64,000 nucleotides of DNA from the NCBI RefSeq assembly GCF_040802235.1, contig NC_133158.1:41234001-41298000 (forward strand). The letters run 5' to 3'. Shown piece after piece: positions 33,110 through 42,990 of this stretch (positions within the stretch are counted from its first letter, which is position 1; each line of letters begins with the position of its first letter). The DNA comes from Manis javanica (taxonomy: Eukaryota > Chordata > Mammalia > Pholidota > Manidae). A program made the translations under genes and the position numbers. Below the pieces are notes generated by a model. That model was given only the letters and a program-made list of their open reading frames with translations, had not been told where the DNA came from and did no database searches.

Positions 33110-33335
33110 ACTAAAATGAAACTAAAGCAACTAAACCGGAGGATTATTTAAAATTACTCCGTGCCCTCCTAAAAACATCAGGAGTGAAAACCTCTAAAAA
33201 AGATTTTACTCAACTTCACAAGTATATTAAAAAACATTGTTATTGGCTACCACCACAAGGAACACTTAAACAAGCTGATTGGGATAATGTCTTAAGAGAT
33301 TTTAAAAAGGCTCACAGGCAGGGAAACGTCATCCC
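33110..33335 (+). pseudogene. Betaretroviral gag, matrix part (interrupted)
   Basis: The frame starting upstream of 33,184 reads TSKKDFTQLHKYIKKHCYW and then WDNVLRDFKKAHRQGN. This resembles the amino-terminal matrix region of betaretroviral Gag. It is cut at 33,335 by the nested ERV-F provirus and resumes at 40,732. Confidence 0.75.
33331..33335. repeat. Target-site duplication ATCCC of the nested provirus, left
   Basis: ATCCC before the left LTR is repeated at 40,732-40,736 after the right LTR. Removing the insert and one copy restores continuous betaretroviral gag. Five-base duplications are usual for class I ERVs of this type. Confidence 0.9.
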
Positions 33336-33584
33336 TGAAAGGAAAGGAGCGACACATAGCAGCAATTCACCGGAGAGTTCCGCTTTATTAGGGAAAGGTG
33401 CAGGGTTATATAGGAGGGGGCATGAATTGATTGAGGTGTCACTTCTACGGGGCTGTTGGCTGTTGGCTAGGTGCTGGGATTGGGAGGGGGGCGAGAGGTG
33501 ATTGGGCTTCAGGTGGCGCCGGCGGGAACTGAGGACCCCGAAGAGAAGCCGGAAGTTTGCCATCTTACTGGTGGGGACCCTTCA
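33336..33584 (-). repeat. ERV-F provirus 3' LTR
   Basis: 249 bp, ends TGAAAGG...CCCTTCA on the plus strand. On the minus strand it has a TATATAA box (plus-strand 33,408-33,415) and AATAAA (plus-strand TTTATTA near 33,384). It differs from the 5' LTR by one substitution plus a homopolymer change. Confidence 0.93.
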
Positions 33585-33600
33585 TTCCCCCCTTTCTCCT
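33585..33600 (-). other. ERV-F polypurine tract
   Basis: Plus-strand TTCCCCCCTTTCTCCT next to the 3' LTR, i.e. a purine run on the coding strand, where plus-strand DNA synthesis would be primed. Confidence 0.8.
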
Positions 33601-33863
33601 CTATGGGTTTGTGGACGTCGCTTTCTCTCTGGCTGCTTCCTGCTGAACAGGGGTGGAGAAGGGAGTGAGGGCTTGAGGATTGGGAGGAAAGGGTTGATAG
33701 GACTCCCCGCAGTAAGGACGAGTAGATGTGGACTTCTTCAGGTTTGGAAATCAATGAAGGTTCCCTGTAACCATAGGTTGGCCAAGAGGATATGGGTGTC
33801 AGGAGCCAGGCGTCTGCGGCTATTGTTTCCAGGAACAGTTTCCAGTGGAGAGAGGGGTCCATC

Positions 33864-35567
33864 TCAGCGTGTGGTGAGGAGGTCACGTGAGGGTGAGGGA
33901 TCTTCTGTGGCCAGAAGCTGGTAGTTCCTGAGTAAAAGCTGGTTGAAAGCTTGATTAGAGATTTTTCCGACTTGGGATTTGATGAACTTTATTATACAGG
34001 GTAAGAAGAGACAGGCGAGAAGAATGATTATTATGGGGCCTGCAATGGGCCAGAGCCAGGTGAGGAGGGGGTTTGTTAGTATTGACGAGAATGGGTTGGA
34101 ATTGGAAGCAGAGTGGAGACTGGAGGCAAGGTCGGTGAGCTTGGTAATGTCAGTTTCTACAATGCCAGATTCGTTGATGTAATAGCAGCACTCTTCCCAG
34201 AGGAAGACGCAGGTGCCGCCCTTCTCGGCTGTAAGCAGATCTAGAGCCCGCCGGTTTTGAAGGGTGACTTTAGCTAGCGAAGTGACCTGTCTTTGGAGAG
34301 AGGCTAGAGAATCGGCAGTGGATGTCAGGGCTCCCTCAAGTTTGGCGTTGAGATCTCTAACTGCCTATAGAGAGTGACCCAAGGCTTCTCCCGAAAACCC
34401 TGCCCCAATGGCTGAGGTGATCAAAGAGCTACTGACCATGATGGGAAGGAAAGCAGCTCTTTTTGTGCGCGAGGGCAAGGGAGGTTGGAGCTCAAGAAAT
34501 TCTGCCATGCTGTAAAGTGTTAACTGTGGGATTAGGGTGACGAGAATGCAGGGTGTATCGGAGTTGAGAGGCAGTGAGTTGAAAAGACTGCCATTACACT
34601 AAAAGAAGTGTCCCGGTTGCGTAAAAGTCTTAGAGCTGGAGGTAGGGGTGTAGATAGAGAGGCAGTGAAGTGCGCTGGAGGGGGGTGGAGTTGGGCTTAC
34701 ACAGTGGTGGATGGTGAGATTATCTGCGTATTCTGGTTCCCATAGGGGTATGTCTGCCAGGGGGCAGAGGGGTTGTCTTTCTGCATGGAAGGAGTAGTTG
34801 GAAATATTAAGGGGCACGGCGGCCAGCAGTGGGCGCTGTAGTGATGCGCACAAGAAACAATTGGCGGTGTTAAGGGTGTGGTTGAGAAAGATGGTGGTGT
34901 CCTGAATGAGCTGTAACGAAGAGTAGGAGAAATGGGAAGAGGGGTGGGGATAAGAAGATGAAGAGGCGCTATCAAGAGTTTGGATAATGACTTTTTCGGA
35001 ATGTCTGCTATCTGATGCAATTTGAGAGATCTGGGAATGAGAGGGAACATACTTTCGAGAGATATGAAGGGTACTGTGGAGGGTCGAGGACTTCCCGTAG
35101 TAAACTGAGGCTGTGACTCTGGCAGCCCATCGAGAGTCCCAGGGATCTGGGATTGATAAGGAGAATGAGCCGTTGGGATATTTCATGAAACGGTTGGAGG
35201 AGTAATACTGTGGGTACTGGAAGTTACCTATGTAGTGAATTGTGCAAGACTAGTAGGGACATCTCCTGTAGGTATCTGGCCATCGCCTGCAATAGGCTTG
35301 TTTTTGGTCATAGAGGAAGCAGAGGTAGGGAGAATAAGGGTAGCTGCTAGTGAACACTTCAGTGGAGGGAGGAAAGTGGAGGTATAAAGGCTCAGAGCAG
35401 CTTTTCAGAGGGCAGTCTGGTGTGGCAATGAGGGCAGTAACTTTTGTTTGATGCTGTGTGTAAGTCTGTCTGACTTTGAATCGCCATACAAAGGAGGCTG
35501 GGGTGCTGGGGAAGACAATAGGAATGAGGAAAAAAAGCGAGAGAGCAGTAAAGGAGGAAAAAGTCAT
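33864..35567 (-). pseudogene. ERV-F env, one frame with three TAG codons
   Basis: From the ATG at 35,567 (hydrophobic signal peptide FSSFTALSLFFLIPIVF) a single frame runs 567 codons to a TGA at 33,866. It is interrupted only by TAG at codons 106, 323 and 401 (35,252, 34,601, 34,367), with no frameshift. Env normally mediates receptor binding and membrane fusion. Visible landmarks are a CxxC-like SU motif (NCFLCASLQRPLLAAVPL), a basic cleavage site (RTKR), an immunosuppressive-region-like stretch ending LLTAEKGG, a CX6CC disulphide motif (CVFLWEECC) and a membrane anchor (IIIILLACLFL). The frame extends close to the 3' LTR, as in many gammaretroviruses. As read it is not translatable in full. 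Confidence 0.88.
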
Positions 35568-37450
35568 GATTCGGGTATGGATGGCAAAGGGGGTGAACGG
35601 GATTTTGGAGGAAAGAGGACAGTAAGGTCAGGAGTCTGGAGGGAGGGAGAGTCTGTAAACTTTTGTAGGTTAAGAGATCTTTTAGGTGATGTGGGGACAG
35701 AATGGTAAGGGGTGCTCTGAATGTCAGTTTATGAGCTTCTTTCTGCAAGAGCTGTCTAGCGGCTAATGCTCGTAGGCAGGGGGCCCATCCCTGAACTGTG
35801 GGGTCTTATTGCTTGGATATATAAGCTACTGGGGCAAAGCATATTGGCCTAGGACTCCTAGAGCTTGACTGGACCTCTCATGAATTGTATAATGAGAAGG
35901 GCTTCGACAAATCAGGAAGATGGAGAGCTGGGGCTTCTACAAGGGCTTGACGGAGCTTAATGAAGGAGTGTCGGGGTGAGGAGGATAATGGTTTTTTAGG
36001 GGGGCTCTTGCTGAGGTTGTATAGGGGTCTTGCCAACAGGGTGCAGGGAGAAGTTAGGGATCTACGTTCTAAAATATCTAGCTAGGCTTAGAAAGGGCCT
36101 AGAAAGGAAAGGATTTTTGTCTTGGTTTTGGGAATGGGCAGGTCAGAGAGGAGCCATTTTCTGTCTAAGGTAATGGACTTTCTTTGTTGAGATAGAAGGA
36201 ATCTGAGGTAAGTGATAGGAGGGGAAGAGATTTGAGCTTTGACGGGGGATACTCGGTAACTTCTGGAAGCTAGAAGGTTAAGTAGGGAGGCAGTGTCAAG
36301 TTGAGACTGTTCCCACGAGAGACTGCCGAGTAGAAGATTGTCTATGTATTATAAGGTGGACTTGGAGTGATCATGATGAAACTGTTTGAGGTCCTGAGCT
36401 AGGACCTGTCTAAAAATATGGGGACTATCTCGGAAGCTTTGTGGCAAAACTGACCAAGTGAGTTGTTTAGAATGTCTTGTGTATGGGTCCGTCCAGGTGA
36501 AGATGAAAAAATTTTGGGAGCAGGGGTTTAGAGGGATAGAAAAATGGGTCTTTGAGATCTAGGACTGAGAAGTGGGATGCTGAGGCTGTATGGATTTGGA
36601 ACTAAGGGATGGATAGGGACAATGGCTATGTTGATGAGGCGAAGGTCTTGGACAAGGCGGCAAGATCCGTTGGTTTTTTTAACAGCTAATATGGGGGTAT
36701 GTCTTTGAGATCTAGGACTGAGAAGTGGGATGCTGAGGCTGTATGGATTTGGAACTAAGGGATGGATAGGGACAATGGCTATGTTGATGAGGCAAAGGTC
36801 TTGGACAAGGCGGAAAGATCCGTTGGTTTTTTTAACAGCTAATATGGGGGTATTAAATGGGGAGTGAGTGGGTCTGCTTGAATGATGGGTTGGAGGCCTA
36901 TGAGGGCTGAAGTGGTTAGGGGGTATTGTGCCTGACAGATATACTGAGAGGGGTCACATAATTTGATAGAGGCAGGGGGACATAGGGCCACGGAGGGGCT
37001 TGTAATGTCCCAAACTTTGGGATTTACAGGGTGTATGAGGGCAGAACCGGAGCTTTCATTGGGTAGAGGGGGGTCGTCGGCTATGAGGGCCATCAGAAAG
37101 GGAGTACTGGGGGCTGTGGGAGTGGATATAGTTATGGAAACGTGGAGGAGGGAAAGGATGTCTCGTCCTAGTAAAGGGATGGGACACTGGGGCATAACCA
37201 GGAAGGAGTGGGAGAAAGGTATGGGATTGTCTTGGATTGTGCATAAAAGGGTGGGTGGGGGGTTTAATGGGAAAATCTGTTTACCTCCTACTCTGACTAT
37301 AGGAGTAATGGCTGGCGTGGTAGGGCCCCGGTATTCTCACAAGACTGAGAAGGTGGCTCCTGTATCTAGGAGGAAGGAGATGGGGTGACCGTCTACTGTT
37401 AGAGTAACCCTGGGCTCCTGTTTGGTGATGGAAATGGTCGGGCGAGAAGC
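35568..37450 (-). pseudogene. ERV-F protease and truncated RT
   Basis: Protease is marked by FLLDTGATFSVL (Asp-Thr-Gly-Ala at 37,366-37,355) and by LLGRDIL further on. A stop follows the DTGA strand. RT follows with FRLVQDLRLIN-type sequence. The catalytic YxDD box reads YIDN (36,348-36,337), preceded by a stop. The RT connection region ends near 35,700 and env begins. RNase H and integrase are deleted and a 153-bp tandem duplication lies within the RT. It cannot encode active polymerase. Confidence 0.85.
36548..36853 (-). repeat. 153-bp tandem duplication within ERV-F RT
   Basis: 36,548-36,700 and 36,701-36,853 are direct copies starting GTCTTTGAGATCTAGGACTG and ending GGGGGTAT. I count two differences (GCGAAGG/GCAAAGG and GGCAAG/GGAAAG). 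The length is divisible by three, so the frame is kept but RT residues are repeated. Confidence 0.95.
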
Positions 37451-37462
37451 CCCCGGGCCCCA

Positions 37463-39495
37463 TCAATCTTCTTCTGCCAGCCCCACTACGGCGGGCTTAG
37501 GATGGGGGTTGTTCGTCCAGCCTCCCCTTCGGGTGGTTGGGCAATCAGACCCGCAGTGGCCCTTTTTGTGGCATCTGGGGCATGGGGTGGTAGGAGATCT
37601 GGGGGAGGGGCACGCCCTTGACCAATGTCCCTCTTTTCTGCACTTGAAACAAGCTCTTGGGGGGGCTTGTTTGTAGAGGGGCACCCAGGTTGTGGTTTTA
37701 TCAGCTGGGCCAACATCTGGAAATTGGCCTGATCAGCCTTTTGTTTACGGCATTCTTTCTCCTCCTCCCTCTTATGGAAGACTTTAAAGGCCACTGTTAG
37801 GATCTCAGTCTGTGGGGTAGCGGGGCCCTGTTCTAACTTTTTGAGTTTAGCTTTAATGTCGGGGTAGCCTTGAGCTAGGAAGTATGTCATAAGGACATGT
37901 CTTCCTTCAGGTGTTTCTGGGTCCAGGCTGGTATACTGTAATAGGGCTTGAGTGAGTCTGTCTAAGAACTCAGAGGGGATTTCATCTCTCTTTTGAATTA
38001 TGTCTTGGAGCTTTTGAAAATTGACTACTTTACAAGCTGCCCTTTTTCAGACCTGCTATTAAGCAGGAGGCAAAAATATCTCGAGAGCAGAGACTCATGG
38101 CGGTGTTATAATTTCAGTGTGGGTCTTGTTCGGGGACAGCAGTGGGGCCAGGGGGATAGGTGGGGTCAGTCCTGTGGGTTTCAGTAGCCTGCATTTGGGC
38201 GAAGTCCTAAACTCGTCTACGCTCTTCAGGGAGGAGAGTATTGGCCAGGAGCATGAAAATGTCATGATGTGTGAGGCTGTAAGACTGGAGGGTCTATAGA
38301 AACTCCCTGTATGTCATGGGATCAGTGGAAAAGGAACTTAGGCGTTTCTCTAGTTAGGCTAAATCTCTTAAGGAGAAAGGGACGTGAACGCGCACGATGC
38401 TTTCGGATCCTGCTACCTCCCGGAGGGGGGGCGATAATTTTGGGAGGCTCTCGGGACTGAGTCTGAGGGGGACTGAAGGGTTCTGGCTCAGTCTGTGGGG
38501 GAGTGACGCGGTCTAGCCGTGCCTAGTCGAGCAGGTCCTGAAGTGCAGAAGGGGGGCAAAGAAAATAAAGAAAGATAGAATCGGACCCACATGTCGCCAG
38601 CTAGCAGCCCAGCTGCTTGCCTCTGCTGCTTTAGTTGGGCTTGAACTCATGACTCTGAGGTTAAGAGTCCCATGCTCTACTAACTGAGCTACAGCAGGGC
38701 TCCAGTTAATTGCTTATGGAATGCGTTGTTTTCTATTCCTGCCACATCGGCAAGTGGGGGAAGGGCATAGCTAGAAGCAGGGGCGGGGTTTCTACACATC
38801 TTCAAGGTCTCCCTATTTTCAGAGTGAGGAGTCTTGGCAAGATATGTTTTTGTGGACAGATAACTTCTAAGGACTGCACCGGTTGTTCTCTAGCTTGTGC
38901 TTTCCCATGCTGCGTTCAGACATGGGGGGAGGTGCTTTCCCATTCTCTCTACAAACATGTGAGAAGACAAAGGCGGTCCCTAACAGGGGAGAAACAGGTG
39001 ATGAGGGCAAAGACGGAGGAGGCCCCTGGGACCTAGTTAAAGGGGGGCTGAAAGGCTCAGGCTTAATCTGCAGGGAATGAAGGTGGAGGAGGTGAGATGG
39101 GGGAGGAGATGGTTGGGGAGGAAGGGAGAAGGGCTGTTGTAGGAGAAGAAGGGGAAGGGAGTGAACAGGAGGCTTCTGCGGGGGCGGCGGCTTGCAGGCT
39201 AGGAGAACTTGGGAGGGGGCGGGGAGAGGAGGAGGTGGAAAGCTTCGATATAGGGAATCTCCTTCCATTTTTTCAGGCGCTGGCAGTAGTTAAAAAGATC
39301 GCGAGTGATGTTAGGATCAAGAGTTCCCCCTGCGGGTCATTGGTTGTTATTGTCTAGGGGGTATGTCGGCCAATCTTGGGAGCAATATTTACGGAGAAGT
39401 TTTGGTTTTATATCAGGCATCAGGGAGAGGGTAGCCAGATGCTTAAGCAGGCATTCAAGAGGTGAACTTTCAGGGAGGGATGAGGAGGCTCCCAT
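37463..39495 (-). pseudogene. ERV-F gag
   Basis: The ATG at 39,495 starts MGASSSLPESSPLECLLKHL, with the Gly at position 2 expected for myristoylation. A stop occurs at about 39,337 and the frame changes in the proline-rich p12-like part (39.27-38.87 kb). Capsid shows a major homology region (EFLDRLTQALLQYTSLDPE) near 37.98-37.93 kb. Two CCHC zinc knuckles lie at 37,651-37,610 (CFKCRKEGHWSRAC) and 37,582-37,541 (CPRCHKKGHCGSDC). Gag forms the virion core and packages RNA. Several stops and shifts disable this copy, and a tRNA-like insert sits in the capsid region. Confidence 0.87.
38626..38703 (-). tRNA. tRNA-Lys(CTT)-like sequence, degenerate
   Basis: On the minus strand the D-arm and A box (TAGCTCAGTTAGTAGAGC), an anticodon loop CTCTTAA and a B box (GTTCAAGCCC) appear in tRNA spacing. 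They resemble tRNA-Lys-CTT. Anticodon and T stems have mismatches and the acceptor does not pair properly, so it is a tRNA pseudogene or the head of a tRNA-derived SINE. It lies in the same orientation as the surrounding ERV-F gag. Confidence 0.75.
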
Positions 39496-40457
39496 GGCTA
39501 AAGGACAGAGAAGGAGACAAACAGGGGAAGACGAACGGAGATCCTCGGACTGGAAGCAGACCACAAGGAGACAAAGGGCGTCCCCGATGATCCTTGGTGG
39601 TCTGCGGAAACTCGTATACTCTACGAGTCGGAATTTCTTGGAAAGTGTGGGTCGTCACCCAGACTTCCCTAAGAAGGCAGAGTGCCGGAGTCTCGAGGTA
39701 CCTAGCGCTAGGCGTTTTCGGCGGACGGAACAGAAGGAGGAGGGGGGGAAAAGGGAGCGTTCTCATCCACAAAGGAGTCACCTCGTTTATGGCTGTTGGA
39801 GGGGGGTGCCTGAGAGTCAGCCGCAGCCGTGAAGGCCTGAGGCGGGGATTTATGACTGTCGGAGGAGGGGCCTGAGCATCCGCCGCAGCCGTAAAGGCTT
39901 GAGGCAGGGATTTATGGCTGTTTGGGGAGGGGCCTGAGGGTCCGCCGCAGCCGTGAAGGCCTGAGGCGGGGAGAGTTCCCTCCTCATCCCCGAGCGTCAG
40001 GGCCTTGCCGGACGATCACGGTCAATGGCACTGCGATAGCTTGGGGAAGAGTGGCCCACCCCGGGGAAATTTTGCTTAAAAACTTTCAGCACTGATGGAA
40101 GGGATGGTGAATGCGTTTATGACTGTCGGAGGAGGGGCCTGAGCGTTCCCCGCAGCTGTAAAGGCTTGAGGCGGGGATTTATGGCTTTTGGAGGAGGGGC
40201 CTGAGGGTCCGCCGCAGCCGTGAAGGCCTGAGGCGGGGAGCGTTCCCTCCTCATCCCCGAGCGTCAGGGCCGTGCCGGACGATCACGGTCAATGGCACTG
40301 CGATAGCTCAGGGAAGAGCGACCCACTCCGGGGGGAAAACTTACCTAAAGGCCAGAGAGGAGTGGTGAGTGTGATGAGCCAGCGCCGGAAAAAGAGGACG
40401 AGGGCAAGCTGCTGCTGGTGTCGGGGGGAAGACGGGGCCCAGTTGGGGTGTCCCGTC
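39496..40457 (-). repeat. ERV-F leader with tandem repeats
   Basis: The untranslated leader between primer site and gag contains repeats of about 65 bp at 39,780-39,970. Each has TTTATGGCTGT or TTTATGACTGT, GGAGGGGCCTGAG, CCGCCGCAGCCGTGAAGG and GAGGCGGGG. A larger unit (39,960-40,070) is repeated at 40,230-40,340 with TTCCCTCCTCATCCCCGAGC and GACGATCACGGTCAATGGCA in both. A packaging signal would be expected here, but I cannot identify one. Confidence 0.85.
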
Positions 40458-40475
40458 TCCCGGGTTTCGGCACCA
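40458..40475 (-). other. Primer-binding site, tRNA-Phe
   Basis: Plus-strand TCCCGGGTTTCGGCACCA is the exact 3' end of mammalian tRNA-Phe, so the minus strand carries the complementary primer site one base from the LTR. This is the defining feature of ERV-F groups. Confidence 0.93.
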
Positions 40476-40476
40476 A

Positions 40477-40731
40477 TGAAAGGAAAGGAGCGACACATAG
40501 CAGCAATTCACCGGAGAGTTCCGCTTTATTAGGGAAAGGTGCTGGGTTATATAGGAGGGGGCATGAATTGATTGAGGTGTCACTTCTACGGGGCTGTTGG
40601 CTGTTGGCTAGGTGCTGGGATTGGGAGGGGGGCGAGAGGTGATTGGGCTTCAGGTGGCGCCGGCGGGAACTGAGGACCCCCCCCCCCAAGAGAAGCCGGA
40701 AGTTTGCCATCTTACTGGTGGGGACCCTTCA
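40477..40731 (-). repeat. ERV-F provirus 5' LTR
   Basis: 255 bp with TG...CA ends. It matches the 3' LTR at 33,336-33,584 except for one substitution and an expanded C run at about 40,676-40,687, which accounts for the length difference. Confidence 0.93.
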
Positions 40732-41455
40732 ATCCCTGTGCCTGTTTGGTCTTTATGTAATTTGATCACTCTCGCCTTGCAGCCTTTGCAGACTCCCCCA
40801 CTGTCTGAAACTAGGTCAGACACACAAGAGGGTGAGAGAGAACTCTTAGATGATGTGGTGGGATCAAGTAGGCGATCTCCATCCCCACATCCATCTAACT
40901 CTTCATCCTCCTCTTCCTCTTCTTCAGAGACTGATGATGAGAGTTCTGTTCGTTCCTCTCATCATAAAATATCCCCAGTCTCTGTTCCTGCTATGTCTGC
41001 CTTCAAGGCAGGAATGCGTAAAGCCCAGAGGGAGGGAGATATAGATGCTTATCTGACACCTTTAGTAGTACCAGTTAATTTACCTCCTTTTGGGCCAGGT
41101 GAGGATCCTGATTTTCCGCACGGAGGAGTCAAAGCACTTTATACACCTATTCCTTACAAGACATTGAAAGATTTTAAACAGGCTATTTCCTCTTATGGTA
41201 CTAATTCTCCATGTGTGTGGGTCTCTTGAGAGGGTTGGCAGAACAGGAAAGGATGGTTCCTCATGATTGGGATTTGTTGGCTCGTACTTGTTTATACTCT
41301 TCTGAGTTTTTACAATTTAAAACGTGGTGGTATAAGGAAGCAAAAGCACCAGCTTTGAGAAATCAGCATGCCAATCCTCTGATTCTTATAACTGCTGAAC
41401 AACTAGCAGGACAAGGAGACTGGCTGCAGATAGAAAGACAAGCTGGGTACAATGA
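40732..41455 (+). pseudogene. Betaretroviral gag, continued (spacer and capsid)
   Basis: Gag resumes at the second ATCCC. It has a Ser-rich acidic stretch (about 40,895-40,950) and then capsid start-like sequence (ALYTPIPYKTLKDFKQAISS). A frameshift near 41,215 separates this from the next capsid part (LLRGLAEQERMVPHDWDLLA, FLQFKTWWYKEA). The frame stops at about 41,460 and RT sequence follows at once. The C-terminal capsid, nucleocapsid and protease are therefore missing. Confidence 0.85.
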
Positions 41456-42335
41456 CACGTAGTAGTTGGACACTAAAAGAATTTTCCACAAGCCCGTGGA
41501 ATTCTCCTGTAATTGTTATAAAAATGAAATCAGGAAATTGGAGACTTTTACAAGACTTAAGACAAATTAATGCAGTTCTTAAACCTATGGGACCTTTACA
41601 ACAAGGCCTCCCTTCTCTGGCTATGGTTCCAAAAGACTGGAACATGGCTATAATTGATCTTAAAGATTGTTTTTTTACAATTCCTTTAGCTATAATGGAC
41701 GGGGAAAAGTTTGCTTTTACTGTCCCTTCTTTAAACTTGCAAGCACCTTCAGAAAGATTCCAATGGAAAGTACTTCCTCAAGGAATGTTAAACAGCCCTA
41801 CAATTTGTCAAAATTATGTGCACAGAGCTCTTCAGCCTATATGTAAAAAATGGTCTTCAGCTTATATCATTCATTATATGGACGATATTCTCATAGCCTT
41901 ACCTAGGCATCTATCTCTTACCAATATTCTCAATGAGACTGAAACCGAGTTAAACAATGGGGATTACAAATAGCACCAGATAAAATACAAATACAATACC
42001 CAATGAATTATTTGGGAAATAAAATTCAGGGAAATTCAATAATCCCTCAGAAAATTCAGATTAGGAGAGATCATCTTAAAACTTTAAATGATTTTCAAAA
42101 GCTCTTAGGAGATATTAATTGGATCTGACCATTATTAGGAATTCCAACTTATAAACTACAACATCTTTTCAATATTTTAAAAGGACCCTCAGATCTTAAT
42201 AGTCCTAGTGACTTAACCTCAAAAGCTGAGGAAGAGCTCAAGTGGATAGAACAACACATCCAAAAAGCTCAATTATCAAAAATTGACTTACACAACCATT
42301 ACTTTTATTAATTTACTTTACTCCTCATTCTCCTA
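41456..42335 (+). pseudogene. Betaretroviral RT domain
   Basis: Open from 41,452 to 41,973 with [34 protein letters not shown] and the catalytic YMDD at 41,875-41,886. After 41,973 the frame changes and stops accumulate, but connection sequence continues (YLGNKIQGN-like and TYKLQHLFNIL-like). RT copies genomic RNA into DNA. The intact YMDD shows that decay came after integration. Confidence 0.88.
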
Positions 42336-42990
42336 CAGGATTGCTCTGTCAATGTGATGGTTGGTTAGAATGGATATTTTTGCAATATCAAACTAAACCC
42401 TCCTTACAACCTTACGTTGACAAAGTAGCCTCCATTATCCTTAAAGGACAACAGAGACTAAGACAGATAATTGGTCAAGACCCTCACTCCATTATTCTTT
42501 CCTTATCTAAACAAAATATTATACAAGTCTTTCAAGAAAATACTCATTGGCAAATTGCATTTTCAGATTATTTAGGAAATATTGACTGTCATTACCCTAA
42601 GAATAAGTTATTTTCATTTTTTCAGTGCCATCAATGGATCCTTCCTCAAAAAACTTCTCCTAATCCATTATTAAATACTGTTACCTGTATTACAAATGGT
42701 ACAAAATCTTTTAAAGCAGCCTATACAACTTGTTCTGGTTTGTCAAAAACTTTTCAAACATCTTTTACTTCTGCACAACAAAATGAATTATATGCTATAT
42801 TGCAGGCTCTGCAAGATTTTCCCGGTCCTCTCAATATTGTCACTGACTCTGCTTATGCTGCCTTTTCTGTTCCTTTATTAGAAACTGCAACATTAGGCAC
42901 TGTACAATCTCCTATTAACACTTTATTTTCTCAATTACAGGTGTGTATCTGTCAACGTCTACATCCCTTTTTAATTACTCATATATGATC
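42336..42990 (+). pseudogene. Betaretroviral RNase H domain
   Basis: One open frame (42,341-42,988) includes QNELYAILQALQDFPGPLNI and the catalytic TDSAYAAF, both hallmarks of retroviral RNase H. It follows RT after a break near 42,310 and precedes integrase. Confidence 0.85.

Larger units (their letters stand above)
33336..40731 (-). mobile_element. ERV-F-type class I provirus, nested and antisense
   Basis: A 7.4-kb minus-strand gammaretrovirus-like provirus within the gag of the betaretrovirus-like element. Reading right to left it has a 5' LTR, a Phe-tRNA primer site, a repetitive leader, gag (with p12-like proline-rich part, major homology region and two zinc knuckles), protease, partial RT, env and a 3' LTR. 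RNase H and integrase are missing, since RT connection sequence runs almost directly into env. The LTRs are nearly identical, so insertion was recent relative to its host provirus. Confidence 0.92.

Noticed and set aside
33502-33924. Plus-strand open frames across the ERV-F 3' LTR and env tail
   Set aside because: Antisense to the env frame and LTR of the nested provirus, with no independent support.
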